The position numbers and the translations under genes were made by a program. Below the pieces are notes generated by a model that was not told where the DNA came from, did not search any database, and saw only the letters and a program-made list of their open reading frames with translations. A stretch of 64,000 nt of DNA, taken from assembly GCA_027579435.1 (NCBI GenBank), contig JANBPK010001194.1:88710-152709 (forward strand), given 5' to 3'. Positions 33,430-44,876 of this stretch are shown here, piece after piece. The first letter of the stretch is position 1; every line of letters starts with the position of its first letter. This stretch comes from Candolleomyces eurysporus (lineage: Eukaryota; Basidiomycota; Agaricomycetes; Agaricales; Psathyrellaceae).

Positions 33430-34413
33430 ACATAATGACCGTACCAACTTGTCAGTTTTTGGGCGCTTGGAAGTATCTCGTCNTTTTTTGACAACCACAA
33501 CATTTCGACCTCTATTCCTTCTTTTTGTTGGAAAGATATACCTGGGACGAAAGGACACTTCCCGGTTCCTGTAGATCTACGCTGAGCAGTCGCAATAGAG
33601 AAGCGATACTTGTCTGCTTCGTTCCTCAAGTGTATGACTACTGCCTCCGCTGTAGCTTGATGTACCAAATCCCCACTGCCATGGAGTGCAGGGCAGAAGT
33701 TTCTGTTTCCATTGGAGCACTTTTCAAAGACGGTTGCCAGACGCAAGCGAAATATTAACAATTCTAACCTGCATCCAGTCAACTGCTTGAATTTTGGGGT
33801 CATCTTGCGACATATGCTGCTCCTTCGGTCCCCCGAAGGCCAATATATGTTAATTCTGTATAAATCGAATATACTCATATATCTATCGGAGGGCATGCAC
33901 TAAACAAGATAGCTTAGTGAGAGTGCAGTTTGGAAGTAGAAACAACCTTTTTGGCGCGCATAGAAACACATTCTCCTCTAGATTTGGCACTTCATTCAAT
34001 ACTATAGTGTTCTCCTTTCACTTATGGAATTTTACTAGGTATCAAAGCCGGAATTTTCGATAAAAAAATAAGTGACAATTGCATGGCCAAATGCTCCATC
34101 TAAGCCAAGTTGAGATTCAGCTTTGATGTTTAACTCTTATCTGTAGGTCAACTGTAGACACATCAGACTCCCCTGCTGCATCTGAGTTGCACCAAGCAAC
34201 ATGTTTGTTTTTCCAAGGTTGGGCACTAACCTGGAATATCACATTTGTTGTAGCTTTTCAATATGGATCTCCTCACTATGTCACTATTGATTACAGACTT
34301 TGCAATTGTATAGTAATAAGCAAACGTGGATTCCAGTCTTTGTCTGAGAAAGCTACAGGTACAGGTGTCAGACAGATAGCTAAGGAAAGAAAAGAATAGA
34401 AAAAATGGACTCT
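33430..34413. other. Convergent intergenic region, RPB3 / NLR
   Basis: No gene is recognised. It includes a perfect hairpin at 33822-33839 (CCTTCGG, TCCC loop, CCGAAGG) and an AT-rich stretch after about 33840. CpG dinucleotides become rare towards the NLR gene. An N lies at 33483 next to a T-run. Confidence 0.5.
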
Positions 34414-37400
34414 TTAGTTTTCCAAGAAATGAGAAATATCAAGAATGAAAACACGGCCATCTGAACATTTAATGGCAGCAAGAGAGAATACAGAATTGAA
34501 ATAAACCTTGGGATTCCAACTAGTGGGAAACCAGCAAAGTGGTATGACAGTTGGCAGCATGGCCTGATCAAGCTTAACTTTGACCAACCCAGAAGCACCA
34601 GAATGCTTGTCTCTTTTGACATGTGTATAAAACTCAGAAGAACTTGAGAAACAGGGTAAAGAGCATTCCCCTATTTCAACACTGTGCTGCCTGCTTGTTT
34701 GGGTATCCAATAGATGCACTCCCCAATCAGATGTGTATGCCAGTCTTTGTCCATCTGGTGAAATGGTAAAATGCTGTTTCCAGTGCCAACCCTTTGAAAT
34801 AGTAGCAAAGAGAGCTCCTGTATGGCTATTCCATAGGTGCACCATTCCATCACTTGCTGAAGATGCTAACCATTGTTCATTGGGTGAGAATTCAACACAT
34901 GATACCCAATGTGAATGGCCTTTAAGAGTGGCAAGAAGAGTTCCAGTTTGGGTATCCCATAGACACACTCTCTTATCATGTCCTGCTGATGCCAGTTTTT
35001 TTCCATCTGGTGAAAAAGCAACCCAGGCTACCTGCACTGAATGGCTTGCAAGAGTAGCAAGAAGGGTTCCTGCATGACTATCCCATAGATGCATTATCTC
35101 TCTATTATGATATCTAGAAACCAGTCTTTTTCCATCGGATGAAAAGGCAAGAAGTGCTACAGGATTTGGTTGGCCTCTGAGTTTGGCAAAAAGAGTGCCT
35201 GCTTGGCTATTCCAAAGGCATAATGTCATATTATCTGATCCAGATGCAAGTCTTTGGCCATCAGATGAGAAGGCAACAGATGTTACCTCACTTGAATGTT
35301 CTCTCAGAGTAGCAAGAAGGCATTCTGTCTGGCTATCCCACAAGCACACTTTTTTATCTTTTGATCCAAATGCTAGTCTTTGTCCATCAGGTGAAAAAGC
35401 AACACATGTTATCTTGCTTGAATAGCCTGCAAGAGTAATAGATGGAGCTTCTGCTTGGTGATTCTGAAAGTGCACAGTTGTATCTCTAGATTCCAATGCC
35501 AGTCTTTGCTCATCAGATGTGAAGCTAACATGTGTTGTATGGCTTGGATGATCTGCAAATGTGGCAGGTAGAGGCCTTACTTGGCTGTCCCACAGGCGTA
35601 CTGTTTGATCTTTTGATCCAGATGCCAATTCTTCTCTGTTTGGGCAAAAGGCAACAGAAGTTACATCATTTGAATGGCCTTCAAATGTGGCAAGAAGAGC
35701 TCCTGTTTGGCTGTCCCACAGATATATTCTATTTCTTGATGTAGACACCAGTCTTTGCCCATCAGGTGAAAATGCAACACATAAAACCCAACTTGGATGC
35801 TGCTGCTCTTCAAAGGTAGCAAGAAGGGTTCCTGTTTGGCTATCCCACAAGTGCAATACGTGACCATATGATCCAGTTGCCAGTCTTTGCCCATCAGGTG
35901 AAAAAACAGNCACATCTTAAAGCCTCTTCAGAGCATTTAAAAGTGGCAAGGAGAATGCTTGTTTGGTGGTTCCATATGTGCAACTTGTTGTCACATGAGA
36001 TACATGCCAGCCTTTGTCCATCGGATGAGAAAGCAATAGATAGTACTTCATCTGAATGCCCTTCAAGAATGACAGAAGGGTGATGTGCTTTGATATTCTG
36101 CAGGTGCACTGTTTTATCGTGTAATGAAATTGCCACACTTTGCCCATCTGGTGAGAAGGTAGCATGCACTATCCAAGCATTATATGTATATTTTGCACAA
36201 AGATTTCCTGTATGGCTGTCCCATAGGCACAATGATTTGTCATGTGATCCAGATACCAATTTTTGTCCATCAGGTGAAAAGGCAACACAATACACTGGCA
36301 CCAAAGTTGAGTGGCCTATAAGAGTGGCAAGAAGAGTCCTTGCCTGACTGTCCCATATATACAAAATCCCAGATCTTGACCCAGATGCCAGTAGTTTTCC
36401 ATTAGGTGAAAAAGCAATGCAAATAACTTCAGATGAATGTCCACTCAGAACTGCTAACTCCAAAGGCCACATCAAATCTCCCTGTTTCATTGCAACCCCA
36501 AGACTTTGCTTTTGATACAATTGGAAGATCTTTGTTTGCTGTGGTGCCAGTGGAATGCAGGACCAGTAAATATGCAAAGGTGATTTTCTAAGAATATTAG
36601 AGTTGAGCAGAATAAACCTTTGGCCATCTTGTAAGATTTTTGAGAGTTCTGATCCTTCATTTTCCTGTAATTAATGGATTAATCATTGTAATTGTATTTT
36701 AAGCTTACCAAACTTACAAGTGTGTTTGACACTTCTACAAGTGTGTGATACGCTAAATCCAGTTGTTTGAGGTATGCCAATGCTTCAAGCCAGTGCATCA
36801 GGTGCTCCTTTGTGAATGTCTCCAGTGGCATTGCTAGCTCAGTGCTTCTAGCATCTATGCTGCTTTTAGACAAGTGAATGGCCCAGTAGCAGACTGCATA
36901 GTTGAGTTCTCCAGATATGTGATCCACATTTAGCCCTTTCTCAAGCAAGTCCTTAAGATCTTTACACTGATCTTGAGAGGACACCTGGCAAATGTTGAAC
37001 TTGAGCTGCTTGTTCATTACTTGCAGGCAATATTTAGCTAAATGCAAATGATGCTGTTCCTCTTTAGTCAGAAAGGCTGGAGGGCAAGAAGGTCCAGTCA
37101 AAAAATCAGGAAAAGATTTGTGATGAACCTTGTATGTAAGAGTAGGACCATGGCCAAATGGTGCAAGAACAGAGTGCAAGTTAGCCAAAGTTGCTTTGAT
37201 AGCACTTTCTTTTTGGTCCAATAGCTTTGCAAAAATGGAAATCGGAAGAGGAGTCTGAAGAAACAAAGTAGCACCAACAATCAGCTGAAATTTACTAAGC
37301 CATATTTCTGCATTTTGGGAAGGCTTAGCAGATTCAAGGACATGAAGATATAGACTATCCAATTGAGAGGTTGGAATAGACTGTGAGCTCTTCAATAGAA

Positions 37401-39590
37401 TTTCAAGTTGGCCTTCAGGATCAAGATGGCAATCATCAAGTATAAACTTGACAGCAGTAGATGCAAAGATGAAGAGTTTCCCAGACATTTGAACAAGCTT
37501 GTCTTTTGCCTTTTGACTTGGCTCCCAGACAGTATCATAAGAANTCCCCTAGAGCCTTTTGTGTATTCTCTGGTGACAGAGAGTAATCCACATACAGCCT
37601 GATATCCTGCTCAACAATGAGGTCTTCTATTTCTTGAAGATGAAAGATGTTTGCATCCAAGTCTGCTCTGCCCATGTATTTGCTTCTGAGTTTCAATTCT
37701 GGGCGTGTAGTCAGAAGAACCTTGACATTGGGCAGCTGAGAGACAGAGAATATGATAAGCTCAAGAATGGCTGAAGCATCTGGCTCAACGCATTCATCTA
37801 GAGCATCAAAGACCAGGACAAGAGGTGTCACTCTTTTTTGAAGCAGTGAGAAAAGTGGGCCAGCAACAAGCACTTGGAACTGCTCATTGAGAATCTGGTC
37901 CAAGACTTCAGGATTGTTATCAATGGCAGCAGCAACAGATTCCCCATAAGTTGTGTCATATTGAGCAAGCTGATATGCAATAGTTTGCACAAAGCCAAGG
38001 GATCTTGCTCTTTCAATCTCATCCCGAGNAAAAGAAAAAGCTGGCTCCAAGAGAGTTCATACTTGCAGCACGTTGTGCTACCGTTAGAGCCACAGTAGAC
38101 TTTCCAATACCGGCAATGCCATCAAGAATATAGAGTGGTGGACTGGGGGTGTCAGTCACTACACCACCCATCCAGTGCCCAATGTTAGCCAGAAGTGTAA
38201 AGCGAGTGCCTTTAAAACATGGCATAATCTTTGCTGCAACATCTTGTGAGTTGTAAGCAACACCAGAAACTCGCTTGAGTTGGTAAAGAGTGGAATTCTA
38301 TTTGTTGGTTTAGTTAAAAGAAACTGATGAAGGGTGGTGGTGCTTGTACCTTGACATGCTGATTGATAGTCTGAGAGAAACCATGCATCCATCCTGTTTG
38401 GTCCTGAACAGCAAGGAGCAAGTCTTGCAAAACAATTGTCCCTGCAATATGATTTTCAATCTGTCAAAAAATGAGTGAACCACTGCAATGGTGACATGGA
38501 AGAATTATCAGGAAACATACCCAAAAGCACTGCAAAAGTTCGTCAAGCCTCTTGTTGGCTTTCTTGAGAACCTCAATGTCATCCTCAGCCAGGATAAACA
38601 CTGTCACTCCCTTTGACTTCTCTAGATTCACATCTTTCAAAGTATCCCACATTCCTCTGAGGTTAATCAGATACATCGGCCAAGAGAATTCAGCACAGTA
38701 AACATACTCGACAAGACGTCCAATACTCTTCTTCAGATCTTCCGAAAGCAGCCCCTCATCCTTCCCTTTGACAGCATTCACAATGCTTGCGCCCAAAAGG
38801 TCACAACGTTCCTTTAAGATTTTTACTTCTTCCTTGATTGAACTAGCTTTCTGTGCAATCGCTCAGCGAAGGGCAAGAATCGGTGACGGAAGTGGACACG
38901 TACCTCGACGGCGTCAACTACCTTCAGCAGTGCTTCAGCAGGGCCTTTGAACGGTTCTGGTACAAGGGTTGCAGTGATACCCAGTGCTATCTTGAACGCC
39001 CCTTTCGTAATGGCCCAGGACTTGGAAGACTTGGATGCTTTCGCGTTATCATGAGCTGCCAGGGCCGACGATTCGTCGATGCCTTGCTCCTCGGTCAACA
39101 CAGGAGCCGCGGTAGCAGAGGCGGTTGTAGTGTCCGGCGGAACGACACTCTGTTCGTCCATCGCGGCTGAGGCTGCCGCAAGAGTAGCCTGGAGGGATGA
39201 CGCAGTCTCTTGTACACGGTTTTCGATACGGATCGCAGGAGGGGTCGTCTCTGCCCCAAGCTGTGTCGCTTCGCTAGCCTGAGCACCGCTGCTCGCCGAA
39301 GCGGTGACCTCCTCAGCTTCAGCGGCGGTATCGATAGCCGCGTTGTTATCGTCCGTAGCAGCGGGGCCTTCGGTATCAACCCTCACTTCCTGGATTTCCC
39401 TCTCTTCCGGATCTCTTAAACGGAGTATGCTCCTAACACCGCTCTCCACCTTATCCAAAATTCTACGAGCCCTGCTGGTGGGCCGCCCGCTGTCAGCGCC
39501 TGGCGTTGGGGCGCGAGATTGGGCGGGAGTGCTGCGCCTCGAGTTGCCGATACGGTTCCTTCTTCCACGAGATATAGTAGCTTCAGACAT
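34414..39590 (-). CDS. NLR-like NACHT-WD40 STAND protein
   Basis: Five exons (38904-39590, 38521-38850, 38350-38460, 36718-38297, 34414-36664) give about 1,650 aa. An alternative ATG lies 16 codons upstream (39638). Order: a disordered Ala/Thr/Ser/Glu-rich region (residues 1-170); a helical domain with 'ATLVPEPFKGPAEALLKVVD' and 'LKKSIGRLVEYVYCAEF', as found ahead of the NTPase in many basidiomycete NLRs; 'CFKGTRFTLLANIGHW'; a NACHT NTPase with Walker A 'DGIAGIGKSTVAL', Walker B 'LVLVFDALDEC' and sensor 'VKVLLTTRPE'; winged-helix-like region; then 14 WD40 repeats and a non-repeat tail ending 'GRVFILDISHFLEN'. Fungal relatives (HNWD/HET-E class) govern self/non-self recognition and cell death; that role is inferred. 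Ns at 35910, 37544 and 38030 break the frame by one base each; protein quality resumes at once. It converges on RPB3. Confidence 0.92.
34690..36480 (-). repeat. Array of 14 WD40 repeats (about 42 codons each)
   Basis: The unit reads roughly 'V..VAFSPDGQRLASGS.D', 'LWDSQTGTLLATL.GHS'. I count 14 units, which would make two seven-bladed propellers. Units share long near-identical DNA words, for example TTTGTCCATC and TGGCTATCCCA on the plus strand. Unit 3 and unit 8 lack the WD pair (QNIKAHH and QNHQAEA instead). Confidence 0.8.
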
Positions 39591-40690
39591 GTTGGTTGGT
39601 TGGTAAGTTTGAGAGAGAAGAGCTTGGTTGAATCGCAAGTTTAGACAGTGGATGGTGGTCCGAGTTCAAGCTGCGATGAGGGAAGCCTCGAGGCGTCCCG
39701 TCCTGATTGGGGCATCTCGTGACTCTGCGGCGCCGATGGCGAGTACTATCTGGCTTTCTTTCCGATTCAAATTTATCAGAGCTGAGGACTTGAAACGCTC
39801 CCGAACAATGACTCAATCCTTTGCATTGCACGCTCGAGGAGTTTCGTTCACTGCCCACGGCGATTCTTTGCTCGTGAACTATTCTCGTTCACTCATTTGC
39901 TTTCCAATTCATAGCACGACGTGAATCTGAACAATAATTATGTTGACGATAGATATCGCTAGTCGTACACAGCATCCAGACTACGAAAGCAGAATAGCTA
40001 GGACCTGGTCGAGTTTCGAGCGTTACTTAGGGGACGATGTCACGACATTTGTGCGAACTCACCAGAAAAAAAAATATAGAGCAACCCGACAACTTCCCCA
40101 GAGTCCGTTAGGAAAGATGGTACCTGCAGAGAAGTGAGAGTAGAGGAAGACGAGCAATAATCGGCCGCAGTTCTCGTCCTTAGGTGGCGACCGCTGGCAA
40201 CGGCCAACACTTCGCCTCCTCGGGGTCAAAGAACCACTGCTTCAAACACAGGCCATGCAATCTGACTCCGAGTTCGAGCACTGGAAGCGTTGAGGAGACC
40301 TAAAGATTGGTCTGATTGCCTAAGCCTGAAGGACGGTCATGGTATCTGGGTTCTGGAAGTGAGGAGGCGGCGGCAGCGCTAGATGAACGGAAAAGCAGGA
40401 TATTGCGTTCTGAGTTGCTGGCAGGATTGTTTCTCCACGAGAAATCGAAATTTTAGACATGTCGGTCGGTTGAGAAAAAGCTAGATTGAATCCCGGTTAC
40501 TCGACAGTGGATAGTGGTGGAAGTTGTGGTGAGAACCTCAGGGCAATCCCGTCACTGATCGTTCGGTCGTACCCGAGTGCCAAATAGAGATGAATCAGAG
40601 AAGTGAACAACTTGCACAATGACGGACCGACCATCGGCTAGATTTTACTATCTGGATTTCTTTCGCGTTGCCGGCAACACATAACCGGAC
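39591..40690. other. NLR / Rrn5 divergent intergenic region with duplicated promoter
   Basis: 1.1 kb between divergent starts. The parts next to the NLR start (39545-39780) and next to the Rrn5 start (40420-40680) are diverged copies of each other in the same orientation. The middle holds no recognisable gene. Confidence 0.6.
40320..40460 (-). pseudogene. Relic of the NLR first exon
   Basis: An ATG at 40458-40460 lies in the duplicated promoter at the same place as the real NLR start. The copy begins MSKISISRG, against MSEATISRG in the NLR. Similarity then stops, and the frame ends at a TAG at 40320-40322 after about 46 codons. It looks like the decayed 5' end of a second NLR copy. It might also be a promoter duplication with a spurious uORF-like frame. 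Confidence 0.55.
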
Positions 40691-43258
40691 ATGGTACGAA
40701 AGGACACTAGCGGCGAACGCGACTATCAGCCACCCACCAAATCTACGTCGAGACAGCGTTCACGCACATGGGCTGTACATCAGACGAGCAGTTTGAGAAA
40801 AGCCTTGCTCACCAACAAGAAAAAGAGGGCAGAGAAAGTGGATGCCAACAAGGACGATATCAACGTGCCTTACTACGAAGAATTTTGTAGGCATGTGGAG
40901 GACTTCAAAGGGTATCTACATGGCAGGTGGGAGGAAGAACAAGACGTCGAGGAAGAGGAGGACGGGGAAGGTCTGCTTAAAAATCCGTTATTCGACGCTC
41001 ATTGGACAGAAACAGAGNAAAANCGCGTTTTTTCACGCGCTTTCGACGTATTCGAGGCTACGACCGGACTTGATAGCCACGAATGTCAAGACGAAGAGCG
41101 TGTTTCAGGTCTGTATCTACCTCAGGGTGCTGGAACAGACGCTCGCGGCCAGGATAGCGGGGGATCTCGAGGCGGATGACGAAGAAAACCGCGATGGAGC
41201 CAAGATGCCCGATGGCGTCCCAGTGGAACAACAGCAAGATAGCGAAGAGGAACCAGTCCGTGCTGGTCAAAAGCGAAAACGCGCCTCATATCCCTCACGC
41301 GACTCCCCCTCTCTTCAAGCAGAACATGACCTTTTGGAGCGTCGTAAAACCTACCCTATCGCTCATGAAATGTCGGCCGACTGGGTCGATTTCGAGGAGC
41401 GTCTAGCGAAGGTTGTTAGTAGGTTCGAGGAGCAGTGCGGAGGTTACGTTGGGCCCATGTCTGAAGACAGAGGCAGGAAGAAAAGGAAAATCGACAGCGA
41501 GGAAGAAGACGGCAGTGAGATGGGGGAGGAGGAAATTGACGACCAAGAACAAGAGGACGAAGACGAGGACGAGGAGCAGGAGCAGGAAGGTGAAGAAGCA
41601 ACACTCCGAACCTCTGGCCTCTACTTTCTGAACAATCAACTCCAAGCTCTCGACAACATCCTCAGAGAATCAGAAGACGCCTCTGCTCATCTAGAAGCCA
41701 TACCCTCTTCTTCTCAGCCCCGACGGTCATCATCCGAGCCTACCTCAAATTCAAAATCTTCTGTCGAAGGCGCGACACGCGGAGACGAAGACGATTCATT
41801 GGACGAAGATGATATTGACAGCTACATCCGCCCTTTGGCAGGTTCCCAACTCGCCCCAAGGTCGCAGACTCCGTCTTCTTCGAGTTCGGAGGGAAAGGAA
41901 ATGGAAACTACGCCTACACCTACTCAGGCCACAGATATGTCGCATTTGTCTCCCGTTTCCAGAAGACGCCTTCAAAAGCGTCTGTACATGCGAAAGCAAC
42001 GCGCTTTGAAGAAGGGTTTGACCGAGGAGAGGGTAGACATAAAGTCTGTTAGGTTGAAGTCCGGTCCGAAGGCAAAGGGCAAGGGCAAGGAGAAGGAGGA
42101 CGAAGAGGTCTCGAGTCCGAGGAAGAAGGAGAAATCCATGAGGAATGAAGACGAAGACGAAGAGGATGACGAAGATGAAGCGGAGCAGGACGAATTGGAC
42201 GACGACGAAGAGGAAGAGGACGAAGAGGAAGAGGAAGAAAACGGGTCGAAACCTCCTACAGGTCGAACGACGGAATCTTTCAAATACAAGCAGGAGTTCC
42301 TGGAGGCTGGAATCGACGCAGACGTTATAAACGCGGAAGGGTTGGGATATTTCAATCTCGGAGCGATTGGGAAGCTCATGAAGTACGGCGATTTCCGTCC
42401 TCACAGATGGCATTCGCTAATCTCCCTGTCAACAGTTTCTTCAGCTCAGGCTACGGCGACCGTACCATCCTGGGTTCTCCAGCTCTCTCTGCAGACCTCA
42501 TCCGTATCCTTCTTGGCATTCTCTGCGAGTTCACAACAGATCTCGTCCACCGTTCCATACTCTTGTGCGAATCAGAGAACAAGGCGCGGGACAGGACGAA
42601 AGTGTGGAGACAACGCAGTACTCGTCAGAAAGACAATGTTACTGACAGCAATAACAGCGAGCTGAAAGCCGACTATATCAGGGCGGACGATGTGAAGTTA
42701 GCATTGGAGACGATGGGGTTCAAGTTCGAAGAGAGGAAGCTCTACCTTGGGAGAATTATGGGTATGGACGCGACGGAGGAGGATTCGGCTGCCAATACTT
42801 TGGAGGGGACAAGAGGAGGTGAATTGCCTGCACTGACTCCTCACCAAGCGCTGTACGGACCGTTCGTCCATTTGCCAGAGGAATACAGGCCCCTGGATGA
42901 AAGAGCGCGAAGCCGGGCCTCTGATTCGTCGTCGTCCGCTTCCTCTACAGCGCCTCAAAGAGAAACAAGACATGATGATGAGGGATACAGCGACGAAGAA
43001 GAGGAGGGAGAAGGTCAGGAGCTAGCGCAAGAGAACGACGCCCTAGAGTTGGACCATGATTCAGACATCGTGATGGATGGCGAGATGCACGAGGGCACCG
43101 ACGACGACGATTCCCTCCTCCCTTTTCTCCCAACCCCGTCCGAAGACGAGGAATTTCAGAGGCAGCTGCTAGAAGAGGATGAGCTAGACGAGCTGGACAT
43201 GATGGAAACAAAGGACTACGAGAAGGAAGCTTGGGATAGGACATTAGTTCCTGCATAA
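40691..43258 (+). CDS. Rrn5-like RNA polymerase I upstream activation factor
   Basis: The protein begins at 40691 and has 'NVPYYEEFCRHVEDF', then a SANT/Myb-like start 'FDAHWTETE' followed by 'AFFHALSTYSRLRPDLIA' and 'VFQVCIYLRVLEQTL'. That pattern matches Rrn5, a subunit of the UAF complex that binds the rDNA upstream element with histones H3/H4 and Rrn9/Rrn10. Later 'SADWVDFEERLAKVVSRFEEQC', a long Glu/Asp-rich region (about 42,130-42,240), and 'LSADLIRILLGILCEFTTDL' with 'VHRSILL', a histone-fold-like helix. I join the parts by an intron 42383-42435 (GTACGG to CAACAG). Ns at 41018 and 41023 shift the frame inside the SANT motif and are taken as errors. The C-terminus is again acidic. The assignment is good at the motif level, not at the complex level. 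Confidence 0.75.
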
Positions 43259-43372
43259 TTTCATTTGTATGGAATTAGTTGCATTTTCGTTGGACGTCAA
43301 TAGCGCATGCAATGTATCATAGGGGTCGATGTCACACTGAATATATACTTATAGATGGTCAGACTACAATTT

Positions 43373-44504
43373 TCAAAGCTTCGCCACCCTGCCTTCGTTT
43401 TCCTCCCTGACCCTGATGACCGCTTTGCCCCATGTCTCTCTTCTCTCCAAGGCTCCCAGCCCTTCGCTCAACTTCTCCAAGGGCCACGTCTCGGTATAGG
43501 TCACAGGCTGCACGGTACCCGACGCGAACATGTCCAGAAGCTCTTTCCAAACCACAGGAATACGCGAAGGCTCCTTCTGGGTATATGCGCCCCAATGCAA
43601 CCCGACCAAGCTGACATTCTTCAAGAGAACGAGGTTCATCGGCACCTTCTCAATCGTGCCTGCAGCGAAACCGATGACAAGGGCGCGCCCTTTCCATGCG
43701 ATGCACTTGAGCGAGTCGTTGATAAGGCCAACAGGATCGTAAATGACATCCGCGCCCTTTCCACCTGTGATTTTGAGGACCTCTTTCTGCCAACCGGGAG
43801 TGGAGTAATTAACCCCATAGTCGGCGCCTCCAAACTTCTTGGCGACTTCGATCTTGGAAGCGGACCCAGCAGCAGCGATGACTTTGGCTCCCAGAGCTAC
43901 GTGTAGCCCGTAAATAGAATGAAAGTAAGAGTAGATACCAGTATAGGTCACTCACCCTTTGCAATCTGAACAGCAGCAATCCCCACACCCCCAGCGGCAG
44001 CGGTTACAAGCACCCACTCACCCTTCTTCAGCTCCGCCCTCCCTACCAACGCCTCATAGCTCGTAGGCCAAGTGACGAACAGCCCGGCGCCTTGGTCGAA
44101 ACTGATATTATCGGGCAAGGGGATGAGTTTAGCCCATTCGGCGGAGACGACGTCCGCAAACGCTCCCTGCGCAGCTCCAAACACCCGCTGACCGGGCTTG
44201 AAAGGGCATCCCTCGGGAATGGGGTGTTTGGAGGAGATGCGGCCTGCGAATTCCGTGCCGAGGACGAAGGGAAGCGGGGGTTTGTTCTGGTATTTGCCTT
44301 GAGCTTGAAGGATCTGGAGAGGCAAGGATTGTCGGTAACTCTCGCTTGACGGAGCAGCACGATGATACGTACGTCGAAGAAATTCAATCCTGCACTATAC
44401 ACGTCGACAAGCACTTGTCCAGCGCCTGCCTTGGGCTCAGGAGCGTCCGTCGACAGAGGGATTTTAGAGGGGTGGGCAAGGTCTTTGACGACGAATCCTC
44501 TCAT
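43373..44504 (-). CDS. NADPH:quinone oxidoreductase (zinc-free MDR family)
   Basis: Three exons (44373-44504, 43956-44313, 43373-43896) give 337 aa, normal for the medium-chain reductase family. The GroES-like domain has 'GQVLVDVYSAGLNFFD', 'LPFVLGTEFAGRI' and 'GQRVFGAAQGAFADVV'. The cofactor-binding Rossmann motif is 'VLVTAAAGGVGIAAVQIAK' followed by 'GAKVIAAAGSASKIEVA'. 'GADVIYDPVG' and 'GRALVIGFAAGTI' complete the fold. No catalytic or structural zinc cysteines are visible, as in quinone reductases of the QOR type. It probably reduces quinones or enones with NADPH in the cytosol. It converges on the Rrn5-like gene with 114 bp between stops. Confidence 0.92.
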
Positions 44505-44876
44505 ATTGTACTGTGGATTGGAGGTGGTTCTGGAGAAAGCACTGTCAGCGAGATGAACGGAGCCACGCCATGAGGATTTAGCATACCAGCAAAGGCCGAA
44601 GAGGGGTCCGATAATGCAGGCGACATCGAGTGGAAGGATTATTATACCGCATTCCGCCTAATTTCCGCCCCGGCAAACATTGCTCGCTATTGCCGGTGTG
44701 GGGTCGTCGGGTCCTTTCCTCTTCGGGACGGCTGAGAGAACAGGAGACAGAGTTCATGAAAATGCATTTGAATGTATGGAAAATGGTATTACACGTGATT
44801 TACTACTGCTCTATTGACTTTCGGAAGAGAGATATAGAAATAGCTAGCAGAAATATGAAAACGATTCGCCGACTCC
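44505..44876. other. Intergenic region, quinone reductase promoter / TOM1 3' end
   Basis: Both flanking genes lie on the minus strand. No gene is seen in the 372 bp. Confidence 0.5.

Noticed and set aside
33426..33896. 156-codon minus-strand ORF downstream of RPB3
   Set aside because: It crosses an N in a T-run and shows no domain; probably chance.
34414..38030. NLR gene as a pseudogene
   Set aside because: The frame breaks coincide with Ns, while splice sites, Walker motifs and WD repeats are all intact.
41796..42413. 205-codon minus-strand ORF in the Rrn5-like gene
   Set aside because: It is antisense to the Glu/Asp-rich repeats; the Phe/Leu/Ser runs are the mirror of GAA/GAC codons.
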